This document shows positions 25,849-34,976 of a stretch of DNA of 64,000 nt, one piece after another; within the stretch, counting starts at the first letter, position 1, and each line of letters begins with the position of its first letter. Both the position numbers and the translations under genes were made by a program. This stretch comes from QGON01 sp963691905 (GTDB lineage: Bacteria; Pseudomonadota; Gammaproteobacteria; Chromatiales; Chromatiaceae): the NCBI GenBank assembly GCA_963691905.1, contig OY829893.1, positions 434,001 to 498,000 on the forward strand, read 5' to 3'. Under the pieces are notes generated by a model that saw only the letters and a list, made by a program, of their open reading frames with translations, did no database searches and was not told the DNA's origin.

Positions 25849-26388
25849 TTAGATTCCCAATTCGTTCGCCAGTTGCTGCAGTTGTCCCCGGACGGATCCG
25901 TCGATAACCATGTCGCCAGCGCGGATGTGGATGCCGCCGATCAGATCGGTGTTCTTTTCGCTGGTGATGGTGACATCACGTCCGAGTTTGGCCTTCAAGG
26001 CATCGGCAATATGTTTTTGCTGGACAGGGCTGAGTGCGAAGGCGGAGGTGACATGCACCTTGAGTACTCGTTCGCGTTCAGCCTTCAGTAGTTCAAACAC
26101 CTCGACGATTTCCGGCAGAACCGCAAGGCGGTCATTCTGCACCAGCAGCCTGACCAGGTTTGAACCCTCTTCGTTCAGACGTCCGCCACCGATCTCCAGC
26201 ATCAATTCGGTCAGCTGTTTACGATCAAACAGCGGGTCCTTGATGACACCGGCCATGGTCGAATCCTGAACAACCGCTGACAGCAACCCCAGCATTTCAG
26301 ACCAGAGGTCGAGTTTATCTGTCTCTTCGGCACGGGCAAAAACCGCTTCCGCGTAAGGGCGGGCGATAGTGGTAGCTTCTCCTGCCAT
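25849..26388 (-). CDS. atpH: ATP synthase delta subunit
   Basis: 179 residues: N-terminal helical bundle (TTIARPYAEAVFARAEE) and C-terminal sandwich (VHVTSAFALSPVQQKHIADAL, GGIHIRAGDMVIDGSVRGQL). Peripheral-stalk connector between F1 and subunit b. Located 13 bases before atpA. Confidence 0.96.
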   Translation of the reverse strand: MAGEATTIARPYAEAVFARAEETDKLDLWSEMLGLLSAVVQDSTMAGVIKDPLFDRKQLTELMLEIGGGRLNEEGSNLVRLLVQNDRLAVLPEIVEVFELLKAERERVLKVHVTSAFALSPVQQKHIADALKAKLGRDVTITSEKNTDLIGGIHIRAGDMVIDGSVRGQLQQLANELGI

Positions 26389-26397
26389 ATCGGTGCC

Positions 26398-26868
26398 TTA
26401 GATCTCGTTGGCCAGGCCGTTGACGATATCTCTATGCGTCTCGGCGTTAATCTCTTTCTTCAGGATCTTCTCCGCACCGGCGATTGCCAGTTCGGCAACC
26501 TTCCCGCGCAGCTGCTCGCGTGCACGATTGGTTTCCTGTTCGATCTCCGCCTGCGCAGCAGTCAGGATTCGCTCACCTTCAGTGCGAGCATTACCCTTGG
26601 CTTCGTCTACGATTTCAGCAGCCCGCTTCTGTGCCTGGGCAACGATCTCCGCCGCCTGGGCTTTTGCTTCATGAAGCGAACCTTTGGCACGCTCTTTGGC
26701 GAGTTCCTGCTCATGCTGGCCGCGTTCCGCCGCCGCAAGACCGTCGGCTATCTCTTTTTTGCGCGCGTCGAGCGCACCCATGATCGGGGTCCAGACGAAT
26801 TTCATCGTGAACCACACGAACACCATAAAGGAGAGTAGCTGACCGATCAGAGTCAGATTGATGTTCAT
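26398..26868 (-). CDS. atpF: ATP synthase subunit b
   Basis: 156 residues: N-terminal membrane helix (ININLTLIGQLLSFMVFVWFT), then a long charged Ala-rich coiled coil (LAAAERGQHEQELAKERAKG onward) forming the peripheral stalk dimer. Single b gene, as in non-photosynthetic gammaproteobacteria. Confidence 0.96.
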   Translation of the reverse strand: MNINLTLIGQLLSFMVFVWFTMKFVWTPIMGALDARKKEIADGLAAAERGQHEQELAKERAKGSLHEAKAQAAEIVAQAQKRAAEIVDEAKGNARTEGERILTAAQAEIEQETNRAREQLRGKVAELAIAGAEKILKKEINAETHRDIVNGLANEI

Positions 26869-26922
26869 CCCGGAATTACCTCGTATTTGACGAGATGATA
26901 GTCGGTTCGATTATCGGCCGGA

Positions 26923-27162
26923 TCATCCGGCGACAGCGAACAGCACGTACATTGCCAGACCTACAGCGATCATGGGCACTGCGTCGACCAGACCCATGAC
27001 GATAAAGAACTGGGTACGCAGCATGGGGATCAGCTCAGGCTGACGCGCAGCACCTTCCAGAAAGCGGCCACCCAGAACGCCGATGCCTACAGCGGCACCC
27101 AAGGCACCCAGGCCCATCATCAGCGCGCCGGCTATGTACAGCAGTGCTTGTGCTTCACTCAT
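26923..27162 (-). CDS. atpE: ATP synthase subunit c
   Basis: 79-residue hairpin of two membrane helices forming the c-ring. The carrier carboxylate is an Asp in VMGLVDAVPMIAVG, and the Na+-binding Q/E-S pattern is absent, so a proton-driven ring is expected. Polar loop RQPEL is canonical. Confidence 0.97.
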   Translation of the reverse strand: MSEAQALLYIAGALMMGLGALGAAVGIGVLGGRFLEGAARQPELIPMLRTQFFIVMGLVDAVPMIAVGLAMYVLFAVAG

Positions 27163-27210
27163 TTTGGTCTCCCGTATAATGAATTAGTAAGTAGTAATAA
27201 TATTTAAGAA

Positions 27211-28071
27211 TCAGTGCTCGTTATGAGCCATATCCAGGTAAACAATCGTCAGGGTCATGAAGATGAACGCCTGCAGTGTAATAATCAGGATATGAAAAAT
27301 CGCCCAGCCCAACTGAAGGGCGCCGCCAAACAGGCCGAGAACCAAGCCGGCATTGTACATGATGGCGATCAGGATAAAGATCATTTCACCCGCGTACATG
27401 TTGCCGAAGAGTCGCAGGGCGAGAGAGATCGGCTTGGCGATCAGACTGACGAATTCGAGGATAAAGTTTACCGGGATGAACAGTAGATTCACCACAGGAT
27501 TCTTGGAAGAGAAGGGCTGTAGAGTCAACTCGCCGACAAAGCCACCGAGACCCTTGATTTTGATGCTATAGAAGAGAACAAGGGCGAAAACACCAATTGC
27601 CATACCGAAGGTGGCGTTGGGATCGGTGGATGGCACCACCTTCATAAAGTGGATACCCAGAAGACCCGATAGAAAAGGAATGACGTCCACGGGCACCAGG
27701 TCCATCAGATTCTGCAGGAAGATCCAGATAAAGATCGTCAATGCAAGCGGAGCCACCAGGCTGTTTCTGCCGCTGAAGGAGCCACGCACGCTGGTATCGA
27801 TAAACTCAACAATCCATTCGGCAAAATTCACCAGGCCATCAGGAACACCGGTGGTTGCACCTTTGGCCGCGCGCGTAAAGAAGTAGAGAAAGGCGACGCC
27901 AAGCAGAATGGACCAGAACATGGTGTCTACATGGATCGCCCAAAAACCCATTGCCTTGGCTTCAGCCGCATCGTGCGCAAAAGCCCAGGATCCATCCGGC
28001 GTCTTACCGAAGGTCAGGTTTGTCAGATGGTGTCTGATGTATTCGCTTGAGGTCAGGGTATCGCCGGCCAT
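27211..28071 (-). CDS. atpB: ATP synthase subunit a
   Basis: 286-residue membrane stator protein with about six segments; the essential Arg is in ISLALRLFGNMYAGE, and the C-terminal half contains LGWAIFHILIITLQAFIFM. It forms the proton half-channels with c. The ATG overlaps the atpI stop as TAATG. Confidence 0.96.
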   Translation of the reverse strand: MAGDTLTSSEYIRHHLTNLTFGKTPDGSWAFAHDAAEAKAMGFWAIHVDTMFWSILLGVAFLYFFTRAAKGATTGVPDGLVNFAEWIVEFIDTSVRGSFSGRNSLVAPLALTIFIWIFLQNLMDLVPVDVIPFLSGLLGIHFMKVVPSTDPNATFGMAIGVFALVLFYSIKIKGLGGFVGELTLQPFSSKNPVVNLLFIPVNFILEFVSLIAKPISLALRLFGNMYAGEMIFILIAIMYNAGLVLGLFGGALQLGWAIFHILIITLQAFIFMTLTIVYLDMAHNEH

Positions 28072-28466
28072 TATCTTCTTTTTAACCTGGACTTCATTTG
28101 ATCAGTGTAGATTAGCACAAACAGGGGAGCCACGACCTGAACAAACAGGTAACTCCCAAGCATGGCGCCGATGCTCAATGGTTTTATCCAGAAAACCACC
28201 ATACCGAACAGTATTCCTGTTAGCAGGATTTTCTGCAACTCTGAGCCGTACATTTTCGCAAGCATCCTGCCTGGCTCCTGCGCCCGGTAGGTTACAAAAA
28301 TTCTGCCTGCCATAAAACCATTTGTGGCTGTGGATATTAGACCACCCAAGAGGCCGGACCAGACATATACCCACCCAAAAGCGCCGAGAATAATAGCCAC
28401 GGCAATTGAGGATACTGTCTGAGTCAGAACTATGAGGCGAATCTGGTCGTTTCCGGCAAGCTGCAT
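28071..28466 (-). CDS. atpI: ATP synthase accessory protein AtpI
   Basis: 131 residues with four predicted membrane segments (TVSSIAVAIILGAFGWVYV; WSGLLGGLISTATNGFMAGR; LLTGILFGMVVFW; YLFVQVVAPLFVLIY), typical of AtpI/UncI, which aids c-ring assembly or Mg2+ handling. First gene of the operon; a strong promoter lies 47 bases upstream of its start. Confidence 0.88.
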   Translation of the reverse strand: MQLAGNDQIRLIVLTQTVSSIAVAIILGAFGWVYVWSGLLGGLISTATNGFMAGRIFVTYRAQEPGRMLAKMYGSELQKILLTGILFGMVVFWIKPLSIGAMLGSYLFVQVVAPLFVLIYTDQMKSRLKRR

Positions 28467-28512
28467 CCCAGTTTCCCGGCACCCCTTTAACCACGTTCAC
28501 TTTAGTTGGACA

Positions 28513-28541
28513 AGTATAAGTTTTTTTTAATATAGGGTCAA
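28513..28541 (-). promoter_or_regulatory. Sigma-70 promoter of the atp operon
   Basis: On the minus strand TTGACC (28536-28541), a 17-base A-rich spacer and TATACT (28513-28518), 47 bases from the -10 to the atpI ATG. Near-consensus -35 and -10 with ideal spacing. Confidence 0.8.
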
Positions 28542-28657
28542 ATGATGGGCGAATAAATTTAGAATGGCTATAAACCTCGTCTGTATCTGACATGACGGGT
28601 ATTTATGTCGCCACTGGAGAGTCGCCTCAGCACTCATAAAAAGCAGATTTTCTGTGA

Positions 28658-28671
28658 TTGATGCACATCAA
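28658..28671. promoter_or_regulatory. Perfect FNR/ANR-type operator
   Basis: TTGATGCACATCAA is the exact TTGAT-N4-ATCAA palindrome bound by oxygen-sensing FNR/ANR. It lies 93 bases upstream of the lipoprotein start on the plus strand and 192 bases from atpI. A class II +1 would fall near 28706. FNR occupancy at a consensus site is known; which gene it controls here is inference. Confidence 0.7.
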
Positions 28672-28764
28672 TGAAGGTCAATAATCTACTCGGTTAAAAG
28701 TCGTTTTCTGGTATATGTACAGGGGCACATCGATAGTGCAACTTACAACATTAGGGAGAGAACT

Positions 28765-29349
28765 GTGAATTTCGCTGTTAAAAACCTGTCAATCCTGCTT
28801 CTGCTTGTCCTTACTGGCTGCGCACATCAGATCAACCTCACGCCACCACTCAATACGCTGGATAGTGATAACCTGGCATCAATAGCCAAAAGTGTTGGTT
28901 ATTATATTTCCGAGCAGGATAGGGCAAAAGAAGTGGAAACCCCTGGCGGTGGCGGGGATAAGGTCAAATACACGCCCTACAGTGACTTGGAGCCGGCGTT
29001 AAAACATGCGCTTTCCAATATTTTTTCCGACGTACACTCCGTTCCCTCCCTCGATAACCGTGGCTTTATTCAATCAAACAACATCACCTATATATTTGTC
29101 CCTACAATAAAAACAGACTCATCCTCTGACAGCATCCTGACTTGGCCCCCAACGGATTTCTCTATCTCCCTGCAGTGCCGAGCGCTGAACGAAGCCGGAT
29201 CCACCGTCTGGGAAACCTCGGTCGAAGGCAAGGGACACGCTGAATTTGAACAATTCAAACACGACTTTTCCCTATCCGCGAGAAAGGCTGCCAAGGAAGC
29301 ATTGTTAAAACTTGAACGGGAAATCAGCAAGGCCGAGGTATTTGAATGA
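28765..29349 (+). CDS. Lipoprotein of unknown function (first of a pair)
   Basis: 194 residues. N-terminal lipobox LTGC (Cys about 19) after a hydrophobic stretch, then a soluble beta-rich domain (VKYTPYSDLEPALKHALSNIF, ITYIFVPTIKT, SISLQCRALNEAGSTVWETSV) ending in a charged helix. The general plan recalls small outer-membrane lipoproteins such as those annotated DUF799/YajG-like, but I recognise no family. Its stop overlaps the next gene (ATGA). Preceded by a perfect FNR box at 28658-28671. Confidence 0.75.
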   Translation: MNFAVKNLSILLLLVLTGCAHQINLTPPLNTLDSDNLASIAKSVGYYISEQDRAKEVETPGGGGDKVKYTPYSDLEPALKHALSNIFSDVHSVPSLDNRGFIQSNNITYIFVPTIKTDSSSDSILTWPPTDFSISLQCRALNEAGSTVWETSVEGKGHAEFEQFKHDFSLSARKAAKEALLKLEREISKAEVFE

Positions 29350-29849
29350 TCGAACCTTTTAAATGGATTGCACCACTATTCTCCGTTGTTTCCCTGCTGC
29401 TTGTTGGATGCAGCGGCAACACCTTTGGTGTGAAGGAGGTTGCTTTTACACCACCACCACCGCCAACAGGCGAACAAACTCAGGTCTTTGTCTTCCGTGA
29501 AGACAGTGCTTTTGGCGGCGCAAGAAAGTTCTCGATCATCAACAACGACACCATCGTCGGTGTAGTAACTCCCGGCACCTTCACTCATTACACTGTGGAG
29601 AGCGGTGAAAATGAGGTCGTCGCCTACATGTCACCCAGTCCGCTCACCCACTTCCGGGTGCTGCATAATCCCGGTAAGACCATTTATCTCTTTTGCCATA
29701 TGGGGTACACAACCGGCATTTTTATAAAAGAGATAGATGAAGAGAAAGCCAAAGCCCTGATGCAAGCATTCAAATATACGGAGATCGCGGTGAAGGGTGC
29801 CAGGGCGAAGATGGACTACAAGCAGTACTACGACAACTTGTATCGATAG
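29346..29849 (+). CDS. Lipoprotein of unknown function (second of a pair), DUF2846-like
   Basis: 167 residues: hydrophobic leader with lipobox LVGC (Cys about 22), a proline run (FTPPPPPTG), then a small beta-rich domain (TQVFVFREDS, IINNDTIVGVVTPGTFTHYTV, YLFCHMGYTTGIFIKEIDEEKA) that resembles the DUF2846 group of lipoproteins. Translationally coupled to the preceding lipoprotein gene, so the two probably act together at the cell envelope. It converges on parB. Confidence 0.72.
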   Translation: MIEPFKWIAPLFSVVSLLLVGCSGNTFGVKEVAFTPPPPPTGEQTQVFVFREDSAFGGARKFSIINNDTIVGVVTPGTFTHYTVESGENEVVAYMSPSPLTHFRVLHNPGKTIYLFCHMGYTTGIFIKEIDEEKAKALMQAFKYTEIAVKGARAKMDYKQYYDNLYR

Positions 29850-29862
29850 GGATCCAATTACC

Positions 29863-30753
29863 TCACTTAATATGATCCAAAATCCCTTCCAGCTCGTCGA
29901 GGCTGTTGTAGGCGATGACCAGCTTGCCTTTGCCTTTTGCATTCTGCTGCAGGTTGACCTTGGCACCGAGGCGCTCTGAGAGATCGGTCAGCAGTCTGCG
30001 GATATCCGGGTCATCTTCGGTCTTGCTGACCACCGTCGCGGGCGCATCCTGCTCCCCCTGAATACGCCGAACCAGGCGCTCTGTTTCACGTACCGAGAGC
30101 CCGTCTGCGACAACTTTTGCTGCGGCATTGCTCTGGGCTCGGTCTTTAAGGCCAAGCAAGGCGCGGCCATGACCCATTTCAAGGCGGCCGCTCTCGATCA
30201 GGATTTTGACATCCTCGTTCAACTCCAACAGACGTAACAGATTGGTGACCGTTGTACGGGATTTACCCACCGCCTTGGCCACAGCCTGGTGGGTCAATTC
30301 AAATTCAAGCAGTAACCGGCTGAGGGCGTTGGCCTCTTCCAACGGATTGAGGTCATCCCGCTGGATATTCTCGATCAACCCCATGGCCATGGCGGCCTGT
30401 TCGGTGACCTCTTTGATGACCACCGGGATGGTATCGAGGCCAGCCTGTTGCGCCGCCCGCCAGCGCCGTTCACCGGCGATCAATTCATAGCGGTTGTTTT
30501 CGATCTCCCGCACCACTACCGGCTGGATTACACCCTGAGCGGCTATGGAGTCGGCGAGTTCCCGCAGACTGTCCGGATCGAACTCCCGTCTGGGTTGGTA
30601 GCGACCTCGCTGGATCAGATCAACAGGCAGGTGTGCAAGATTGCCCCCCATCCTTTCTTTACCCGCGGATTCATCCGCTGCTGCACTCTCGTTGTTGATA
30701 CCGCCGAGCAGTGCATCCAATCCTCTACCGAGGCCCCGTTTCTTCGCCGCCAT
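29863..30753 (-). CDS. parB: Chromosome partitioning protein ParB
   Basis: 296 residues: N-terminal KKRGLGRGLDALLGG, ParB/Srx CTPase domain with IAGERRWRAAQQAG (GERR) and QRDDLNPLEEA, helix-turn-helix (THQAVAKAVGKSRTTVTNLLRLLEL), and C-terminal dimerisation region. It binds parS centromere sites; two candidate sites are inside recF. Start set to the ATG at 30753 (classical MAAKKRGL); a GTG five codons earlier is possible. Follows parA by 33 bases, minus strand, so parA-parB operon. Confidence 0.93.
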   Translation of the reverse strand: MAAKKRGLGRGLDALLGGINNESAAADESAGKERMGGNLAHLPVDLIQRGRYQPRREFDPDSLRELADSIAAQGVIQPVVVREIENNRYELIAGERRWRAAQQAGLDTIPVVIKEVTEQAAMAMGLIENIQRDDLNPLEEANALSRLLLEFELTHQAVAKAVGKSRTTVTNLLRLLELNEDVKILIESGRLEMGHGRALLGLKDRAQSNAAAKVVADGLSVRETERLVRRIQGEQDAPATVVSKTEDDPDIRRLLTDLSERLGAKVNLQQNAKGKGKLVIAYNSLDELEGILDHIK

Positions 30754-30785
30754 CTCTCTGCGTACCATAGCTGTTTTAAATTAAA

Positions 30786-31562
30786 TCAGGATGCCCGCTT
30801 GCGATTCCTGCGCACCACTTCACTCGCCAGAGCCAGATAGGCCGTCGCACCGCGGGAAGTTCTATCATACAGTAAAACCGGTTTGCCATGACTCGGCGCT
30901 TCGGCAACCCGTACATTTCGTGGAATGATGGTGTTGAACACCTTGTCCTTGAAATGGGTGATCAGCTGGGTGGATACATCAACCGCCAGGTTATTGCGGG
31001 GATCGTGCATGGTGCGCAGGATACCTTCGATCTCCAAACCGCTATTGAGATGGGTTTGAACCTGCTTCACCGTGCCCATCAGCGCGGATAGCCCTTCCAG
31101 CGCATAGTATTCTGTCTGAATCGGTATCAATACTGCATCCGCTGCTACCAAGGCATTTAGTGTCAGCATGTTCAGGGACGGTGGGCAGTCGATGATGATG
31201 AAATCATACTCGTCCTTTGTCGTCGCCAGCGCCAGGCTCAAACGCTTTTCCCGCAGGGTGGCGCTCATCAATCCCACCTCCGCTGCCGTCAGATCCGCAT
31301 TGGCAGGCAGCACATCAAACCCAGCCTCAGGGGTTTTCATCACAGCCTCGTGCAACTGTACGTCCCCCAACAACACATCGCAGCTGGAACGCTCAAGCTG
31401 GTGCTTGTCCACACCGCACCCCATACTCGCGTTGCCCTGTGGATCGAGATCCACCATGAGAACACGCTTCTTCAGCGTTGCCAGGGAAGCGGCCAAGTTG
31501 ACGGCAGTAGTGGTTTTTCCCACGCCGCCTTTCTGATTCGCGACGGTAATGATATGTCCCAT
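30786..31562 (-). CDS. parA: Chromosome partitioning ATPase ParA
   Basis: 258 residues, Soj-type deviant-Walker ATPase: KGGVGKTTTAVNLA at the N-terminus, LVDLDPQGNA, FIIIDCPPSLN. With ParB it segregates the chromosome origin. It is in the usual origin-proximal location; in many gammaproteobacteria parA follows rsmG, and here a PEP-CTERM gene lies between parA and rsmG on the opposite strand. Confidence 0.95.
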   Translation of the reverse strand: MGHIITVANQKGGVGKTTTAVNLAASLATLKKRVLMVDLDPQGNASMGCGVDKHQLERSSCDVLLGDVQLHEAVMKTPEAGFDVLPANADLTAAEVGLMSATLREKRLSLALATTKDEYDFIIIDCPPSLNMLTLNALVAADAVLIPIQTEYYALEGLSALMGTVKQVQTHLNSGLEIEGILRTMHDPRNNLAVDVSTQLITHFKDKVFNTIIPRNVRVAEAPSHGKPVLLYDRTSRGATAYLALASEVVRRNRKRAS

Positions 31563-31761
31563 GAATTTCAGACCGGGTTGAGACTGGAACCCGCTATGAT
31601 AACGGGCAGGAGGCCGCTGCGATACCTGCTCGGTTGATGAAGATCAGAATTTCATGGTTTTTCGTCAGCACCTGAAAAGGAAACAAGATCCTGAATAATT
31701 AAACTATGCCCTGAAATGACCGACTACCTCTTTTAGTACAGATCGAATTTGAGGAATCGGT

Positions 31762-32412
31762 GTGACTTCAATAGGTAAATGGGCGGTTATCATGCTGCTC
31801 TTGGCAGCAGCAAGCGCCACACAGGCCAGCATTATCTCATTTGACGACTGGGACACCTTTTCCAGCAGGCTGGGTAGTGTCACCACCATAGATTTCGAGG
31901 AAAATGAACGGCAGCGCTGGCGCTCCTACGGTGATCAGGCCCACTTTGCCGATGTTACTTTCCAGGGCAGCGGTGTTCTCTATACCGTGGATCCTGATTA
32001 CTACCGCAGGTTCTACGACTGGGGTTCCGGTGACGTGCTCTCTGACCAACACGCTGATGGCCGCATCACCGCCTATCTGCCTCAGTCCATCTATGCCATC
32101 GGTGTGGACTTGATGACCTTCCGATCATTCGCCTCGGACGTTCGGGTCGTTTTGTCCTCTGGGGATATCTTTGACATAGCAACCGCAAATCATCACCAAA
32201 GAACTTTTGCCGGGTTTATCTCGGATGAAGCCATCAGTTCCATTTCCTTCGAAACCCTTTCCGGCCGTTTTCTGAATATCGATAACTTCGCCTACTCCGC
32301 CCAAGTACCGGAACCACGAACCTATCTGCTGTTCGGATCGGCTATTTTTGTACTCGCTTTTTTTCGTCGCCGATGGAAGCAGTTCGGTGAAGAAGAACAC
32401 ACAGACGAGTAG
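31762..32412 (+). CDS. PEP-CTERM sorting domain protein
   Basis: 216 residues: signal peptide (WAVIMLLLAAASATQA, about 7-22), a beta-rich extracellular domain (LGSVTTIDFEEN, YAIGVDLMTFRSFASDVRV, SISFETLSGRFLNIDNFAYS), and a C-terminal VPEPRTYLLFGSAIFVLAFFRRRWK: the Pro-Glu-Pro motif, membrane helix and basic tail of PEP-CTERM proteins, processed by exosortase and often linked to exopolysaccharide. GTG start with GAGGA upstream. It lies in the parA-rsmG gap, opposite in strand to both neighbours, suggesting insertion into a conserved block. No exosortase gene is in the window. Confidence 0.85.
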   Translation: MTSIGKWAVIMLLLAAASATQASIISFDDWDTFSSRLGSVTTIDFEENERQRWRSYGDQAHFADVTFQGSGVLYTVDPDYYRRFYDWGSGDVLSDQHADGRITAYLPQSIYAIGVDLMTFRSFASDVRVVLSSGDIFDIATANHHQRTFAGFISDEAISSISFETLSGRFLNIDNFAYSAQVPEPRTYLLFGSAIFVLAFFRRRWKQFGEEEHTDE

Positions 32413-32448
32413 GCACGACAGGATGCAGGGAATAAATCCGAAATGAGA

Positions 32449-33084
32449 TTATTCGACAATAATCAGATGCCTCTCAGCATCAGTGAACGGCACTTGTAAC
32501 CGGATCACTTCCTTTTTCATCCCTGCCGGAAGTCCGGCAATCTCGTCTTCCGGCACCACCCCTTTCATCGCAAGCAAGCGGCAACCGGGAGCACGCAGAT
32601 GGCGGGTCAGTTCAACCATCCTGGGCAGGGCAGTAAAGGCCCTGGAGATCAAGGTGTCGAAAGGGTGATTTGGCTGGTAGGTTTCGACCCTGGCATGCAC
32701 GGGAATAACATTCACTATTCCCAACTCAAGTACGACCTGACGAACAAAACGGATTTTTTTGTTGTTACTGTCGAGCAATACGAAATGGGCATCTGGCCGT
32801 AGCAACGCCAAAGGGATGCCGGGAAGACCCGGACCCGTTCCCATATCTAAAATTTCTTCGCCGTGAAGATAGGGAAGCACAGAAAGGCTGTCGAGCAAAT
32901 GTCGATCCACCATCTCCAACGGATCGCGCACAGCGGTGAGATTGTAAGCCTTGTTCCACTTTATAAGCAGGCCATGAAAGCGGAGTAAGTGCTCACGTAC
33001 ATCTGCCGGGATCGACAGTGACATTCTTTCGAGGCCCAAATCAAGCCTTTCTCCCCAGCGAGACTCCACTAAGTTATTTGTCAC
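32449..33084 (-). CDS. rsmG: 16S rRNA (guanine-527-N7)-methyltransferase
   Basis: 211 residues, GidB fold: WNKAYNLTAVRDPLEMVDRH, SAM-binding GEEILDMGTGPGLPGIPLA, SRAFTALPRMV. Methylates G527 of 16S rRNA. Start overlaps the mnmG stop (ATGA), as in the conserved gidA-gidB operon. Confidence 0.95.
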   Translation of the reverse strand: MTNNLVESRWGERLDLGLERMSLSIPADVREHLLRFHGLLIKWNKAYNLTAVRDPLEMVDRHLLDSLSVLPYLHGEEILDMGTGPGLPGIPLALLRPDAHFVLLDSNNKKIRFVRQVVLELGIVNVIPVHARVETYQPNHPFDTLISRAFTALPRMVELTRHLRAPGCRLLAMKGVVPEDEIAGLPAGMKKEVIRLQVPFTDAERHLIIVE

Positions 33085-34958
33085 TTTGCCGAGACCTGTT
33101 TCAGATGAATCATCAACATCGAAATAGCCGCAGGGGTGACCCCGGGAATGCGTCCCGCCTGACCCAGGGTATCCGGCCGGTGGCGCTGGAACTTCTCCCT
33201 TATCTCCGCGGAGAGTCCCCGGACGTTCTCAAAATCAAAATCATCGGGCAGAGACAGGGATTCATTTGCCCGTTGCCGTTCAATTTCATCCCGCTGCCGA
33301 TCGATATAACCGGCATATTTGGCCTGAACCTCGATCTGCCCGGCCACCTGCCAATCCGACTCACCCGGACCGATACCAGGCAGACTCATCAATCCGGCAT
33401 AGCTTACTTCTGGTCGCACCAGCAATTCCAGGGCCCGCACCTCCCGTGCCAATGGCGCACCCACCACCCGAGTTACCTCATCCTCCGAAAGATCCCTCGG
33501 CCGTACCCAGGTATCCCGCAGCCGTTGCTGCTCCCGTGCTATCGTCTCGCGCTTGTGATCAAAAGCGGCCCAGCGTTTTTCAGACACCAGACCAAGTTCG
33601 CGCCCTGTTTCGGTTAACCGCAGGTCGGCATTGTCTTCCCGCAGCAACAACCGGTACTCCGCCCGACTGGTGAACATACGGTAGGGTTCAGCTGTACCTT
33701 GGGTAACCAGGTCATCAACCATCACGCCGAGATAGGCTTCATCCCGCCGGGGAGACCAGGCCTCCTTTTCCCTGCTTAATCGCACCGCATTCAAACCTGC
33801 TAACAGACCCTGGGCCGCCGCCTCTTCATAGCCTGTGGTGCCATTGATCTGTCCAGCAAAAAAGAGCCCGGCCATAGGCTGAGTCTGCAACGAAGACTTG
33901 AGGCCACGGGGATCGAAAAAATCATACTCGATAGCATAACCCGGACGGATGATGTGGGCCTGGGCAAATCCTTTCATAGAGCGCATCAGTTCATACTGCA
34001 CATCAAAGGGCAGGCTGGTGGAGATGCCATTAGGATAGACCTCGTTGGTATCCAGGCCCTCTGGTTCGATGAAGATCTGATGGGAGTTCTTATCGGCAAA
34101 GCGGACAATCTTGTCTTCGATGGAGGGACAGTATCTCGGTCCAACCCCCTCGATCACACCGGTGTACATTGGCGAGCGGGACATGCCGCCACGGATGATG
34201 TCATGGGTCTGTTCGTTGGTATGGGTGATGTAACAACTGATCTGTCGCGGGTGTTCCTCCCGCTGACCCAGAAAGGAGAAAACCGGTGTCGGCTCATCCC
34301 CCGGCTGCTCCTGCAACACTGAATAATCTATGCTGCGCCCGTCGATGCGCGGCGGGGTACCGGTTTTGAGGCGTTCCACCTTGAACGGCAACTCCCGAAG
34401 GCGGCGGGAGAGGGCATTGGCCGGGGGATCGCCGGCACGTCCCCCTTCATAGTTGGACAATCCGATATGGATGCGGCCTCCAAGGAAGGTACCCACCGTC
34501 AACACCACTGCACGGGCACTGAACTTCAAACCCATCTGTGTCGTGACACCGGTGACCCTATCCCCCTCAACCAACAGATCATCCACCGCCTGTTGGAAGA
34601 GATCGAGATTGGGTTGATTCTCCAGGGCAAATCTCACCGCAGCCTTATAACGAACCCGATCCGCCTGCGCACGGGTGGCTCGCACTGCGGGACCCTTGCG
34701 GGAGTTGAGAATGCGGAACTGGATACCACCGAGGTCCGCTGCATGGGCCATGATGCCGCCCAGTGCGTCCACTTCTTTCACTAAATGGCCCTTACCGATG
34801 CCACCGATAGCCGGGTTACAGCTCATCTGTCCAAGGGTCTCGATGTTGTGGGTCAGCAGCAAGGTTCGTGCACCCATACGCGCAGCGGCCAGTGCAGCCT
34901 CGGTGCCGGCATGGCCGCCCCCCACTACAATCACATCATAGGTGTCGGTGTAAAACAT
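33081..34958 (-). CDS. mnmG: tRNA uridine 5-carboxymethylaminomethyl modification enzyme MnmG
   Basis: 625 residues: FAD-binding VGGGHAGTEAALAAARMG at the N-terminus, GGRIHIGLSNYEGGRAGD, GTTGYEEAAAQGLLAG, and a helical C-terminal MnmE/tRNA-binding domain. With MnmE it makes cmnm5U34 in tRNA. It is followed immediately by rsmG and preceded by the OsmC gene. Confidence 0.97.
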   Translation of the reverse strand: MFYTDTYDVIVVGGGHAGTEAALAAARMGARTLLLTHNIETLGQMSCNPAIGGIGKGHLVKEVDALGGIMAHAADLGGIQFRILNSRKGPAVRATRAQADRVRYKAAVRFALENQPNLDLFQQAVDDLLVEGDRVTGVTTQMGLKFSARAVVLTVGTFLGGRIHIGLSNYEGGRAGDPPANALSRRLRELPFKVERLKTGTPPRIDGRSIDYSVLQEQPGDEPTPVFSFLGQREEHPRQISCYITHTNEQTHDIIRGGMSRSPMYTGVIEGVGPRYCPSIEDKIVRFADKNSHQIFIEPEGLDTNEVYPNGISTSLPFDVQYELMRSMKGFAQAHIIRPGYAIEYDFFDPRGLKSSLQTQPMAGLFFAGQINGTTGYEEAAAQGLLAGLNAVRLSREKEAWSPRRDEAYLGVMVDDLVTQGTAEPYRMFTSRAEYRLLLREDNADLRLTETGRELGLVSEKRWAAFDHKRETIAREQQRLRDTWVRPRDLSEDEVTRVVGAPLAREVRALELLVRPEVSYAGLMSLPGIGPGESDWQVAGQIEVQAKYAGYIDRQRDEIERQRANESLSLPDDFDFENVRGLSAEIREKFQRHRPDTLGQAGRIPGVTPAAISMLMIHLKQVSAK

Positions 34959-34976
34959 TTAACTTCGATAAATCAA

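Noticed and set aside
28102..28593. 163-codon frame overlapping atpI in another frame
   Set aside because: It overlaps the well-supported atpI and its promoter and shows no domain.
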